This document shows, one piece after another, positions 1 to 11,110 of a DNA stretch of 64,000 nt. Both the position numbers and the translations under genes were made by a program. The notes below the pieces were generated by a model, which ran no database searches, was not told the DNA's origin, and was given only the letters and a program-made list of their open reading frames with translations. Positions within the stretch are counted from its first letter, which is position 1. Each line of letters opens with the position of its first letter. Source of the stretch: Dysidea avara (Eukaryota > Porifera > Demospongiae > Dictyoceratida > Dysideidae); the NCBI RefSeq assembly GCF_963678975.1, contig NC_089280.1, positions 34,552,603-34,616,602 of the forward strand, given 5' to 3'.

Positions 1-616
1 GATCTCTCTACAGGGTGACTTGTTTGTAGCTGATCTCTATACAGGTTACTTGTTTCTAGCTGATCTCTTGAATTCTCTTCAGGGTGACTGCTCTATTAGG
101 ATGACTGCATCTCGATCTCGCTACACCAAGTTGGATTTCGTGTTATAACTCCGTGGCTTTAAGTCTGATTCTTCTACACCATTGAAGAGCCTTTCTAAGA
201 TGATTACTCCATCTATACAGCGATTTTCAAAGCATTACCTCAAGCGGTTTACCTGGTAGGCGTGGCAAGCAGTCGTTTTTTTATTAGCTAATCTCGATTG
301 CGTAATTATTACACACTGTTGGTTTTTTCGTTGTATCTTCCTGGTTTTTAGCTCGATTGCTTTCACACCACAAAAGGTTTGAGGTTCAATAGTTAACCTA
401 TTCACCCACCGATTTTCAGCTTCTTCCCATGCACGGTTTACCCTGTAGGCGTGACAACATATTGGTGTTATTTTTTGTGAATAATCGCTCATAACTCTTT
501 GCCTGTTTATCGTATTCCAGCCAAAGATGGTACAGAGATGCGCCTTTATACCCCCTTATGTGTGCCAAATGTCAAGGCAATCGGATATGGCGTTCGCGTT
601 TTATAGCAGTTTTTGT
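1..616 (+). repeat. First part of a dispersed minisatellite-bearing repeat (copy 1)
   Basis: Positions 1-110 hold degenerate units of the form CTCTCTACAGGGTGACTTG followed by TTTGTAGCTGA. From about 110 the sequence matches the non-tandem tail of the copy at 16.1-19.0 kb, with the same order of blocks: a 'ttcttctacacca' block, 'gattactccatctatac', then a 'gattttca' block. The copy is interrupted at 617 and resumes at 3095. The window edge truncates its left side. No coding potential is seen. Confidence 0.75.
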
Positions 617-3094
617 GGTGGGGACTATTCTACGGAACGGAACGGAACGCTTTCTCAAACTAAAGCTTGCAACTTACCATTGCTGAAACTTCCCTTATAA
701 GTTAGCAGTGGCATCTCCAGTGGGTGGTTAAACATAAGATAAAAAGAATTAACGGATCGATTGTGGGTTTTTGTTGGTTGTCATTAGTAACGAAGTATTA
801 TTGTGGGATGAGCTGTATCAGTGATGTTCATCCATACGGAAGGGAACTTTATGTGAGCTGTTTTTCTTATTTAGACTTTACAAAACAGTCTGGGCCGGTC
901 TTTCAAGTCATAAGTCAGTGTATAAATAAAGCAAGCAGGAAGATACTGGTAACAGGAAAGAGCCAGCTGAATTAAAACTTGAAGAATTTTGTGCAGTGTG
1001 TGAGGAGCAAATATTTTGGCAGACCGCAAGGAGGGTATATTCTGCAAACATCACTGAAGTGTATGCATGGAGTTATTTATATATTAACAGCTGGTGCAGT
1101 GGACTAATGCCGTATTCAATAGTGAGCTGATTTTATCTGTTGCACAATTCAAGGATGTGTCTGACTGCTAGCCTTGAATCAGGCTAAATGTCAAAACTCC
1201 AAGATCAGCCAAATCTCTATTATAAGCCGCATGTGAAACCATGCCCGTAGCTACCAGGCAAACGTGATTTGGACCAGGATGTGTGTGTAAGTTCAATGTA
1301 TCTAGTCAGACCTGAAATGGAACACTTACATTAATTACATACCGCCTAAGAATCCTAGGATTTCTTAAGTGTAACATTTCACATGCTTCACTTCAAACAA
1401 AACAGGTTAAATTTGTTCGTCTATTTTCAAGTGATTCCCAGTCCAGCTGGTCCATGAAATTACAATGGGATCACATGTATTTGTTACAGTGCGGGCTGTC
1501 CTGTGTTGGATCTACTCTAGAGTTAAGATTTCAAGGTAGACTCACTGCCAATTTACTGACACTAGTACTGTTGTAGCATGTTTAAGTGGAGGACAAATGA
1601 AATAGTAATGCTAGATTATTTATGTATACAAATTTTTCATAATGAAATTGATATCCCATTTTGATTTGTACTTCCACTTTGCAACATATTCAAGAGCAAG
1701 AAGCTACCACACTCAATCTCCAACCACTGTCATTAATTAACCAAGATCTCACTAGTCTGTAATTCACCTTACTGTAGTGATTTTATTGATTCATCTGTAT
1801 GCTTTCTTCATTTCCTTTGAAGTTGTACCAAGAGTTCATAATAAGGTGGGGAGTGTCTAACTTGAATGCATTCACCAAACACCCTGCTTAAAGTAACACC
1901 TCGGCCTTATTTCAGAACAAAGGCTTTACCTTCTTCAGCAACTCTAATCAACAGTTTTCTATCCCCCAGTAAAGGTGTAGATTTGATGAAAGGTGGACTT
2001 TACACAGGGTGTTTGTACTGGCCATACTGAGAGTTAGACACTCTCCCCCATACAAATCAGTATTATGAACTCTTGGTTGTACAGTATAGGTAAACAAAGA
2101 TAAGTTTCTCTCCCATCTTATTCTAGGATTTCTATTGACAAGGAAAATTCAATTATTTGTATACAGGCTCAAAATTGAGAAAATATAAAGAAAGTGAATT
2201 AATATTATACAGTCAGTTTGCTTTTGGATATTTAATGTCTCCAACCACAACAAAAATTCGATGAATCCATGCATCTCATCACTGGTCGTCTGAACATTCT
2301 GAAAGTGATACCTCACTCAATCAACCATATATTCTGTTGTTTATTAGACTGAATAGTCATGATTACCTAAACAATCACTTAATTAATGTTTTATAATTAT
2401 CCTATTCCATTTTCCTGGAGGTTCCACTGATAAAATGCAATTTCAGCAATGATAGCAGCTAGCCAAGCTGCAAGTTGATTCAGAAAGCACTCCATTCTGT
2501 AAAATAGACCCCATCCAGAATTCAACTCAGTACTCAGGCTGAGATATCTGACAATAGTCCACTACTCTGTTAATGAATCATTGATGTTCACACAATATAG
2601 CCTCCTTGAGGTATCTGAATGTTTGCTCCTCACACACTGCACAAAATTCCTTTAGATTCTACTTAGACTGAGTTGATTCAGCTTGTCACCATACTTGTTT
2701 CCTTTGCAGTGTAGCTATACACATACTGATTTATGCCGATTAGAAAGGCTGGGCCTCAGACTGTACATTCTAAAGTCAAGTAAGTAAAAATAACTCACAT
2801 ACTAGTAAAAAAAAGTCATGCATTAAGTTCCCTACTTGATATATCCGACGATGAAATCACTGAGTCAGCTATTCCCACAATTAGTACTTCGTTACTAATG
2901 ACAACCAACAAGAACCCACAATCGATCCTTAAATTCGTTTTATCTTTCTTGGGGTACGTTTGGTTACCTGCTGGAAGTGCCACTGGTAACTTGTACAGCA
3001 ATGGTAAGCTGCAAGCTTCAATCTGAGAAAGCATTCCGTTCCGCAGTTTAGTCCATCATTCCGTTCCGTTCCGTTCCGTAGAATAGTCCCCACC
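617..3094. mobile_element. Non-autonomous DNA transposon with long terminal inverted repeats and 8-bp TSD
   Basis: The element begins GGTGGGGACTATTCTACGG and ends with the reverse complement. The inverted arms stay recognisable for roughly 600 bp (about 617-1200 against 2450-3094), including a shared 'gtgtgaggagcaaa' block. A perfect 8-bp duplication GTTTTTGT lies on both sides (609-616 and 3095-3102). The flanks join into one continuous repeat that matches the uninterrupted copy near 18,690. No transposase is seen. An 8-bp TSD fits hAT or Mutator-like elements, but the ends are not the CAG type of hAT, so the superfamily is left open. Confidence 0.85.
1825..2082. mobile_element. Small inverted-repeat element nested in the 617-3094 element
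   Basis: The left end reads GTACCAAGAGTTCATAATA and the right end is its reverse complement with small gaps. Both arms continue into a shared AGTGTCTAAC block. The element is about 258 bp and has no ORF. Related AAGAGTTCATAAT ends recur in intron 1 of GSTK copies A and B (about 25.7 and 46.07 kb). Boundaries are accurate to a few bases. Confidence 0.6.
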
Positions 3095-3246
3095 GTTTTT
3101 GTAAGTGTGCGAAAAGAGGAAGAAAAATAAAAGAAAAAAAAACACGATGAAACTAAGCCAATTTTTTGAAGTCGCATATCTCGGGAACGCTAGAAGCGAT
3201 TTCGCTCAAATTTGGAATGTGGAGTGCTGAAGTTGGAGGGCATGTC
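3095..3246 (+). repeat. Continuation of minisatellite-bearing repeat (copy 1)
   Basis: The sequence resumes directly after the 8-bp target duplication with an 'aagtgtgcgaaaagaggaag' block. It aligns with about 18,690-18,840 in copy 2, including the 'tctcgggaacgc' and 'caaatttgg' blocks. It is interrupted again at 3247 and finishes at 3766-3880. Confidence 0.75.
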
Positions 3247-3765
3247 CAATGGCGGATCCAGGATGGGGCATTTGGGGCAAATGCCCCCCCCCCCCCCTTC
3301 ACCCCCTTCCCCCCTCCACCTTGTGGAGGAGCCAGCCATGCTTCTGATTAAAACAGCTAGTAAATTTTATGTCAGGCCAACCAAGATCAGTTAAAAACTT
3401 ATGAAAATATGCACATTTTACTAGCATTTATTACAAATTCACCTGAGACCAAAGCGAACCTAAGTCAAACTAACCTTAAAATAGTCACCCAGCACCTTCG
3501 TGCGTACTAAGCGCCTCTAAAAATAATTATCGTGTTGCTGTTATTTAAGACATTCAGAGCCTTTTTAATAGTTTAAGACTTCACAACCATCTGAATAGGC
3601 CAAAATGGCAAATATCAACAGTGAGACACCACTAAGAGGTGATTATTTGCTGCTTTAAAAAAGCAGCACTGAACTATAGAGAATATGGTTCTTCCCATGC
3701 ATGCAACCACCTACAACTTACCCTGTTTGTGCCCCTCCCCTAGCCAGCTCCTGGATCCGCCCCTG
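3247..3765. mobile_element. Unclassified MITE with GGCGGATCC ends and 5-bp TSD
   Basis: The ends read CAATGGCGGATCCAGGATGG on the left and CTGGATCCGCCCCTG on the right. A 5-bp repeat ATGTC flanks both sides (3242-3246 and 3766-3770). The left subterminal region is G/C homopolymer-rich (GGGGCA, then a long C run). A second member with the same ends lies at 23,254-23,538 in the opposite orientation. No ORF of its own. The superfamily is not recognised. Confidence 0.75.
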
Positions 3766-3880
3766 ATGTCCACAGCAAAAATCGTCTTGTTTCATCAAGG
3801 AAGCACAGAGCTACGGAGGTGGGAAAATTGCGTTTTCGTTCTTCCTGTTACCGTGTGTCTTGATTCTAAAACAGTTGAAC
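3766..3880 (+). repeat. Last part of minisatellite-bearing repeat (copy 1)
   Basis: After the ATGTC duplication the sequence continues with blocks matching about 18,850-18,950 of copy 2 ('agctac', 'gtgaaaatcacattttctttcttcc' type, then 'gtgtgtcttgatt'). This closes copy 1, which is therefore split into three pieces by two insertions. Confidence 0.65.
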
Positions 3881-3924
3881 TGTTCTATACCATATGCTGT
3901 GTCCCACTCAGTAACATCATTTCA

Positions 3925-4195
3925 TTTAATACTACAACAACAGCAGAATCCACCATCACAAGAAGATCTCACGCGAATAATATTTTAGTTCCATTTGCAA
4001 GAACAGACACTTAGCTATCAGCACTCATTCGGACCTAATGCTTCAATATCTGGAATAACCTACCTAATCACATCAAAGAAATTACCCGTCTATTGAACAA
4101 TTTAAGAATCAAATTAATCAATTGTAATTGCATAAATCCCCCCCTCTGTGTAAAGTCTTCGCTTGCGAAGTTGACACAGTAATATACTTACTTAT
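3925..4195 (+). mobile_element. 3' remnant of a LINE reverse-transcriptase ORF
   Basis: Short plus-strand stretches read RRSHANNILVPFARTDTYQH and, in another frame, WNNLPNHIKEI. This is the usual C-terminal end of CR1/Jockey-like LINE ORF2 proteins (R-S/H-N...F-A-R-T...WN-x-LP). The frame is broken between the two parts. The piece is followed by a simple CTTA-rich tail. A dead fragment of under 300 bp. Confidence 0.55.
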
Positions 4196-4199
4196 CTTA

Positions 4200-4335
4200 C
4201 TTATGCGTATTTTGTACCATATACGCGTATATGGTATACCATATGCGTATACGCGTACGGTACAACCATACGCGTATGGTACGGAAAATCGTACCATCTG
4301 AGTATAGCTAACCTGGTATACGTATAATATCAAGC
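4200..4335. repeat. Palindromic ACGCGTAT / GGTACG repeat cluster
   Basis: The sequence is built from overlapping palindromes around TACGCGTA and ATACCATATG, with GGTACGGAAAATCGTACC as a perfect hairpin arm. A second cluster, related by reverse complement, lies at 8305-8410. It reads as short ORFs by chance only. Confidence 0.6.
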
Positions 4336-5090
4336 AGAAGGTTATTGCACTGCCGTACCTATTGACTACGCCGGATGGCACTCTGCTTTCTTTTCGGGGA
4401 CTGAAGAGGGAATGGGGAGGAGCTAGTCTCGCTTAGCGGGTGAAGATCGAGATACTCTAATAGAGCAATCATATATTTTGATCTGATTAGCCATTCTATT
4501 CTCTAGAACTGAAATGTATTTAGCTTTACTGCGATTAAGATATACTGCATGATGCAAACCTATTTAAAATAAAGCATTAATTCCTTAAAATAAAAGAATA
4601 TTGATGGCATGATATCTCGCATGACTATATATAAGTGATGAAACTGACATCTTGATTTAGGACAATATATGATAAAAACAATCATGAATTCATCACACTG
4701 TTGGCAGATCCAGTCTTGAATTGTGTTAAGTCCTGCTGATCAGGTAGGATCTGATGGAATTCTACATAGTCAAAATTAATAAAGGTCAATCGTCTGGGTT
4801 GGAAGCTTTACAAAAAATATGATAACACCTAGCTGCATACAGTATAAGTCTGAAAAGTATAAATCAAAAGAAGGGGATCAAATATAATATGTCTTGATTT
4901 ATACATAGTCATTGGTGTATAATCTATAACAATGTATCTCGTTGTCTGTTTAACATTTCATTTCATCCGCAAAGTATCTGACAGTTCCACAAAATACAAT
5001 AGAGCCATGCATTACCCATATAATTATGATGGTTTATGTAAGCGCCTGTAGATTATTTTCTTGATGTCTTCTGACTTTTGTACATATTGA
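4336..5090. other. No gene recognised
   Basis: AT-rich DNA. It contains one CTCTAATAGAG motif near 4455 (see the dispersed-motif finding). I see no ORF with family resemblance, no paired terminal repeats and no RNA gene. Confidence 0.5.
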
Positions 5091-5455
5091 TTGCCTGACT
5101 TGGTATTGGTTTCTAATGATTCCATTTGTTTGTTCGAATTGACAGTACCAACTAATACCCAGCAACATCTTCTTGCTGCTAGAGCTAGAAAGGAAGATCG
5201 ATATAGCTCCTTGCAATATGACCTCCAGCTTTCTGGGTTAACTGTCAATCTTGTTTCCATTGAAATTGGTTGTTTAGGGCCACTTTTTGTCAGAAACAAT
5301 TGCTCAAATGGCTACTGCTTGTGAAGTGCCAAAGAAAACCGTAAGATCCTTGTTTGAGCAGGCAGCTCGCATTGCTGTGCCCTGTTCTTACAGAATTTTT
5401 AATTCTAGAGCCTCCCCGGGCTGGGATCTTTTAGACCACCTTAGGTAAACTTTAA
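5091..5455 (+). pseudogene. Fragment of an element-type nuclease-like protein
   Basis: The plus-strand translation reads PDLVLVSNDSICLFELTVP, then AARARKEDRYSSLQYDLQLSG and EIGCLGPLF, continuing in another frame with LFEQAARIAVPCSYRIFNSR. The pattern D...ELTVP...A..RK..RY..L......EIG..G resembles a protein often found next to reverse transcriptases in animal genomes and is reminiscent of the PD-(D/E)XK fold. That assignment is from memory and uncertain. The reading is broken and upstream parts were not found. It is treated as a fossil of a mobile element. Confidence 0.45.
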
Positions 5456-7103
5456 GTATTACATATATTATGTAGATATAGATTTTTTTTTGGTGTATTG
5501 TAATTTAATTTACTTTTAGTTAATGTAAGTCTTGCCAGGGCTCCTGTACTGATCCATCAGCACATGGTACCCCTGTGTCTAGGCCCCTGTATGCTTGTAA
5601 TGTATATTTTGTCTTAATCATTAAGACGTTTATTCTCTCTATTGGCTCGTCCGGCTGTCTACTGCCATATTTGTCATGGATTTCCATCTTGCATTTTTAT
5701 AACAAATGACTTCATTTCTCCACAGTGGAAATGCTATTGATTTGAAAGTACACAAGCTGGTATGCTGTACGTTCTTTAGAATAGTTGAGTTAAAATGACC
5801 GGATTTGTGAAAATGTACCTTTCCCACACATTTTACATACCAGCCAACAAAATGGTGTAACCCTTGACTCCTTACACTGATAAACTTACTCTTAGTATCA
5901 AAATGCTGCTAGATACTAGTAGCTACTGTACACTCATGGATAATTGCAGGCAATTATAAGGTATATGTTCAAAAACTTATGAAACCCCAAAGTTCAAAAT
6001 ATGCATGGGTCAAATTTTGTGTGTGAAAAAGGTACCTTTTTGCAAATCCAGTCACAAATTATCTAGCTGTTGCATAGCAACTGCACACACTGACAATGTA
6101 TGGTAAATTTTAATTTTTGTTTCTTCTTCTGCACAGTACATTGTGGCTGCAATTGCTACACATATATTGTTTCCTATATTGGATTCATGGTCCATTGTTT
6201 AATTGATAGAATGAAAATTCAAAAACTAGGCCATTATTACATAATGCTACTCCTCCTTCATATCTGTAATAGAGTTAATGATGTAATGTAATGATGTGAC
6301 ATGATGTAATATAATGTAATTTATGCATACCTGTAATATTAATATTGTGTACTGTAGTTGTATGAGTTAGTTATTATTGTGTACTTTCAGTTATTGATTA
6401 ATAATATTATCAGTGGTCTGTTTTGCCTATAAACAGTGCCTATAAACAGTCTGCCCAAGAGCCTACGCTTCCCTACAATTAGAACGATACCCACACATAT
6501 GTGTTTACAAATACACCTGAAGATAGTTAAAGATTAGTATACAATAATTAAAAGCTATAGAGCAATATTACCCAAAAACTCTACTATAGGGGCTTCTCTA
6601 CTTGTATGAACTTTGTAAAAATGTGTTTGGGTTTAAAGGTGCCCAATTATCCTTTCAGCATAAAACAAGAGCAGTATGCTCCTTGCCTTATTCAAAAACT
6701 GAAATTTGAAGTTTGATCTTCTAAAGCATTATTTAGGACAAAAGACATTGAGTTCTGCTAGGCTGTAGAATTGTGCCAGCATATTGATATTCACAATTTT
6801 TCAATATATATAACTGGAATGCATAGTGATATAAACACTAAGCCAGTAGAGGTAGCATTGTAGCTAAATATAAACATAAGATTTTGATATAATTATCTAT
6901 ATAAAAACATACTGCATTCTGATTGGTTAAAACATAGCAACCATATTAAATAATTTGCATCCATTGGCAAATCGAGCCAATTTTTTCAGGCATATATATA
7001 TGTATATTATTTCTTTAAATATTTTATTCTATTGTTGCTACATAATAATCTATTGTTTACCTTTAATTTGTACACTTCCACTTAAAAATGGATATTTATT
7101 CCT
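5456..7103. other. No gene recognised
   Basis: AT-rich sequence with a run of 'atgatgtaatg' slippage repeats around 6270-6320. No ORF over 65 codons has a recognisable family, and I found no terminal repeat pair. Confidence 0.45.
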
Positions 7104-7222
7104 GGTGGCACTAAAGGAGTGTTGAGCAGACAATTTCAATCAGATGAGCTTGAGAAGTACAATGCAATGATTGCTCAAACAGAGGAAGACCTGGAGAATG
7201 CTGATACAATAACATTGAGGGA
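7104..7222 (+). other. Possible relic of an element ORF
   Basis: The stretch translates as GGTKGVLSRQFQSDELEKYN, then EEDLENADTITLREVAKEI and a stop. The compositional bias is protein-like (acidic, no stop for about 40 codons), and the pattern 'GVL..F..DEL......ITLREV' resembles the linker region of integrase-type proteins of some animal mobile elements. A possible cysteine cluster (VCDECEWWYY) follows near 7674. The identification is weak. Confidence 0.3.
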
Positions 7223-8304
7223 GGTAGCCAAAGAGATATAACTGTAGAGAAAGTAATTATTGTTTCAGTTTGCAAATTAATGTAAACCTGCATGGCTGTA
7301 GCTTATAGCAATACTAGACATGCTATACTCTAAGGCTGATGTACATAGTAATTAATTATGCAATAAATTATTTTTAAACTGTAGTTTGCTGAATCTTTGC
7401 TATTGAATGAGGCATGTGCATTGCCTACTGAGATGAAGTAGGAAAACATAACATGGCAGAGATTTTATGGTGAGTTTATGAGTTCTAATGAATAATTCAG
7501 TAATGAATGTATATTATCAATATAGCATTGTTTAATGTGTTAAGTGTGTTGTATAGCTACTCACTACTTACTGTCATGCTTGTGGATGGGAAGACAATGT
7601 GTTTAGCTATATACTCTTATCTAAATGTACTCTTTAGAGTTAACAACATCCACATTAATTTGTGCTGTAGGTGTGTGATGAATGTGAGTGGTGGTACTAT
7701 TTACAGTATGTATAAACAAGAAAAATATGTAAACAAGAAATTGGATCCTCAAAAGAAGAGTGTACATAGTATATAAAAATGCAAATACATGCAGTGAGGA
7801 GCCATGTTGCACAACTCATGACACTTACGAAGTTCATTTTTCAAGTTATTAGCTTTGTACAAGCAGTATATGTATAATTCAGTTAGAACTTACTAGCTAC
7901 CATGCACGTTGTAATTGCTCTCCTTGCTTATTTACCCAATTGTGTTGTAAATTGTCAGTTATCCACATTTATAATTGAGTATATAAGACCATCTGCATGC
8001 TTCTGATAGCTATAAAGTAGCATACATGCACAGTATACCATTCATGTGAAGTTCTGCAGACAAAGTGAGATCATGTACATAAGATTTAGGTACATTAGTA
8101 TAGGACTGTAGTGGGAAATGCATGGGCATGGCAAGGATAAAATGTATCTGAGTGTGTGTGCTGATGAATAAATTTATAGTTACAGCGGCTCAGTAGTATA
8201 GCTAAGCAGATTATTATGTTGTGTTCTAAGTTTACTCAGCTAGAAATGCTTGTAAAGACAGCCCATTGTAGCTAGGTGATGGCAAGGCTAGAAGACACTG
8301 AGAA
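7223..8304. other. No gene recognised
   Basis: AT-rich intergenic DNA. Apart from the CDEC-like patch near 7674 I can support no feature. Confidence 0.4.
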
Positions 8305-8412
8305 AAGGCGTAATATGCATATGGTACGTACCATACGCGTATGTCTATACCGTATACGCGTATGGTACGGAAAATCGTACCGTATACGCGTACGGTACAA
8401 AATACGCATATG
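8305..8412. repeat. Second ACGCGTAT / GGTACG palindromic cluster
   Basis: The same palindromic words as at 4200-4335 appear, in reverse-complement arrangement. GGTACGGAAAATCGTACC occurs again, flanked by TATACGCGTA. The cluster ends in 'atatggtatag'. Both clusters may be copies of one small fold-back element or its ends. Confidence 0.6.
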
Positions 8413-8835
8413 GTATAGAACAGAACAACTGCAGAGAAGCTAGGATTGGGTCATCAGTCATTTGTTTGGCCCTTTTAAACTGATTTAGTTTTAAAATAGC
8501 TGTACAACAAGTAATTACTCAAAAGGGGGTTATTTGGGCCCCTTGCCGGGAACCCACTGAGTCTGCATCATCCACCACTGCAATAAACTATACAGCCTTT
8601 AAGTTAAGGGAGTCAAGCATGGGGTCCTATGCTGTCCAAATCTCAGATCAACCATCTTCAGCTTTTACACAATTGGAATACACGTACCAATTAATGGAGA
8701 TCAGACCATGTGACTCACCATCGCAAGAAACTGAATTGGCTATATATATATCCCATATTTAGTTATATAATGTCATTCTTTGTGTGCCATGAATAACATC
8801 TACACTAATAAAAATAATAGTTTACTCAATCCATC

Positions 8836-9018
8836 AATTTCATTTGGACAAGAAACAAGATGTTCATCCAGCTTTATTCCACCAGACTTCAAATTTGTAA
8901 TTTAGCCTTTACTAAAACACTGTTTTCACACACTGTGTCACTTCGGTGGAATGAATTACCACACAATCTTTTTTCATCTCCAGCCACTATTTATGATCAT
9001 TTGTTGTTATATAAATAG
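8836..9018 (+). mobile_element. 3' remnant of a LINE ORF2
   Basis: The last part reads SLRWNELPHNLFSSPATIYD, then HLLLYK and a stop at about 9018. This is the standard C-terminal motif (RWNELP) of CR1/L2-like LINE reverse-transcriptase proteins. Upstream about 120 bp reads as the same region with a disturbed frame. The hAT element at 9036 begins 18 bp after the stop, so the LINE tail was probably cut by that insertion or by decay. Confidence 0.6.
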
Positions 9019-9327
9019 AAGTTGTAGCTACTTTGCAGTGTTGGGCAAGTTACTTTGTAAAAGTAACTAGTTACATATTACATATTACTTGCAACTGAAC
9101 TATTTAACAGTTACATATTACTACAGGGCCGGAGCCCACGCGGACCGGCCGGACCACTTTCAGCCACTTGAATTCAGTTTGCAAAAAGATTGAGATGCTC
9201 TAATAGAGCAGTCATCACATTATACTCTAATAGAACAGTCGTCGTGATAGTCTAATAGAGCTTCACCAATACTCTTATTGCACTGGTTCAGTATGATTGA
9301 TCTAAGCCATTATATCCATTTTAATTG

Positions 9328-10001
9328 GGGTATTGCTAAAAGCCGGAACGGAATGGAACAGAACGGAACCAATTAGGGCGCGCGCCAAGTAGAAAAATCG
9401 TTTGAGACGGATTTTTCATCGTTTCCAACTACCACACAGTGACTAGAATTGTGCTAGAGTTCATTTCCTTCTACTTATATGCAAGCTAGAAATCGCGCTT
9501 TCAAAGTTTCTATTTAATGCCCGCCACGTGACATGTATTGCTTTTACCAATCCATCAAATTCTGTTTAATCCTGATGTAGAATTGCTTCCTTATCATTGT
9601 AAAAGGTAAACTACTGTAGTATTTTCATGTTATAGTCGTGTCCAACTCTTTAGTCAGTAACAGCGAGGTTGGTTTTCTGAAGTCTGCCAGCATGGGCAAT
9701 AATTTACGAGAGTTAACCACAGTGTATGTTAGTAGCTATGAATCATATGCTTATAGTGCTTACAAAATAATAGTTTAGCAGGTTAAATGATAGTTTTTCA
9801 GCGTAGGTAATTGCAAAACGCTTTTGTGCAGTGGGGATTAAATAGAAACTTCGAGCTAGCGATTTCTAGCATGCCTACAAGCAGAAGAAAACTAACTTTA
9901 GCACAATTCTAGTCACTACTTAATGGTAAGAAACGGTGTACAATTTGCAAAAAAGATTCATTAACTTGGCGCGCGCCCCGTTCCGGCTTTTAGCACTACC
10001 C
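9328..10001. mobile_element. Mutator-like MITE nested in the hAT element
   Basis: It begins GGGTATTGCTAAAAGCCGG and ends with the matching reverse complement (GCTTTTAGCACTACCC). A perfect 9-bp duplication TTTTAATTG flanks it (9319-9327 and 10,002-10,010). The inverted arms run about 180 bp and include GGCGCGCGCC and a 'gactagaattgtgct' block. A 9-bp TSD with long TIRs is the hallmark of Mutator-like elements. No transposase. Confidence 0.85.
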
Positions 10002-10048
10002 TTTTAATTGTCTTCAAATTACTTTCCAGTGAACCATCTGCACAGAAT

Positions 10049-10806
10049 GGACATGACTAAAACACGGAACGGACTGGGAAAACGGACTAGCAAACGGACT
10101 GGAAGGAACTTCTCTGAAAACGTTTTTTGCCATAGAAACTCAATAAATCGCTGCTACAAAGAATATAACACGTAACAACAGCCTTAAACAAGCCTCTAAA
10201 CATGTGCTCAAGCCGCCATTAAACCCTGGGATAATTTACAAAGCGCCAGTCTGCCAGTGTGATCGCGAAGTTGTCGGTTAGCTACAGTTTAAACAAACAA
10301 AATAACACAGACTGTATTTGTAGTAGCCAGTGCCTTGCCAGCTGATTAAATACAATGCGCCACGAAGCCTACCTGTCACGAGCCACGAAGCCTACCTGTC
10401 ACGAGCCACGAAGCCTACCTGTCACGAGCTGTCACCTGTAAAACTGAAGATCAGCTGTCAAACTAATTGCAGCAATTAACCAGACCATGAATTCCAAGTA
10501 ACATAGTGTCTTAACAGGCTTAAAGCTTCTTGTTTACAGATGCGAAAGAAAGTGCTCTTTTAATTAAACACAAAATGAATTTAATTTCAGACTATCTTTA
10601 AGCGCAGGGCTTAATATCGGCTTGAGCAGATTTTGACATCGTGTTCAGAGCAGTTCAGAGTTTGTTTCAGGTTGTTGTTGCATGTTATATTCTTTTCTAG
10701 CAGCTATACAAGGAATTTTATGACCAAAAAACATTTTCCAGGCAAGTTCTTTCCAGTCCGTTTGCTAGTCCGTTTTCCCAGTCCGTTCCGTGTTTTAGTC
10801 ATGTCC
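10049..10806. mobile_element. Second Mutator-like MITE nested in the hAT element
   Basis: The left end is GGACATGACTAAAACACGG and the right end its exact reverse complement. The arms continue through ACGGACTGGGAAAACGGAC and stay similar for about 100 bp. The 9-bp flanks GCACAGAAT and GCACAGGAC match at 7 of 9 positions. It is about 758 bp and holds a short tandem repeat (10,359-10,427). Its plus-strand ORF is not recognised. Confidence 0.75.
10359..10427 (+). repeat. Three 23-bp tandem repeats
   Basis: Three exact copies of a 23-bp unit beginning GCCACGAAGCCTACCTG and ending TCACGA lie head to tail inside the element at 10,049-10,806. There are no unique spacers, so this is not a CRISPR. Confidence 0.9.
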
Positions 10807-11110
10807 GCACAGGACTGCACAATGGGCTAATTGATAATGCATGTTATGTATTAACAATTACAATCAAAATTGCTTCTGTATCTCAAGAACTAAACTCACT
10901 TTGTATCATGAAAGTAAAATTAGTTACTAGCCATATATTAAATTGAATTTACTTGGTGTTAAAAGCAGAAAGAGACCGTGTATGTAAAATAGCTTCCAGA
11001 TACTTCGTTGTGGCTAGGCGTTACTCAGAGGATAACTAACGAGATTAGTAACTTCGTTACTTGTAGTAATAATATTACGTAATATTAGACTCGTTACAGT
11101 AACTATATTA

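Noticed and set aside
724-975. 83-aa plus-strand ORF near 724
   Set aside because: It lies in the left inverted arm of a non-coding transposon. The right arm does not preserve the same frame.
10359-10427. Possible CRISPR-like repeats
   Set aside because: Three exact 23-bp units with no spacers, inside a eukaryotic transposon.
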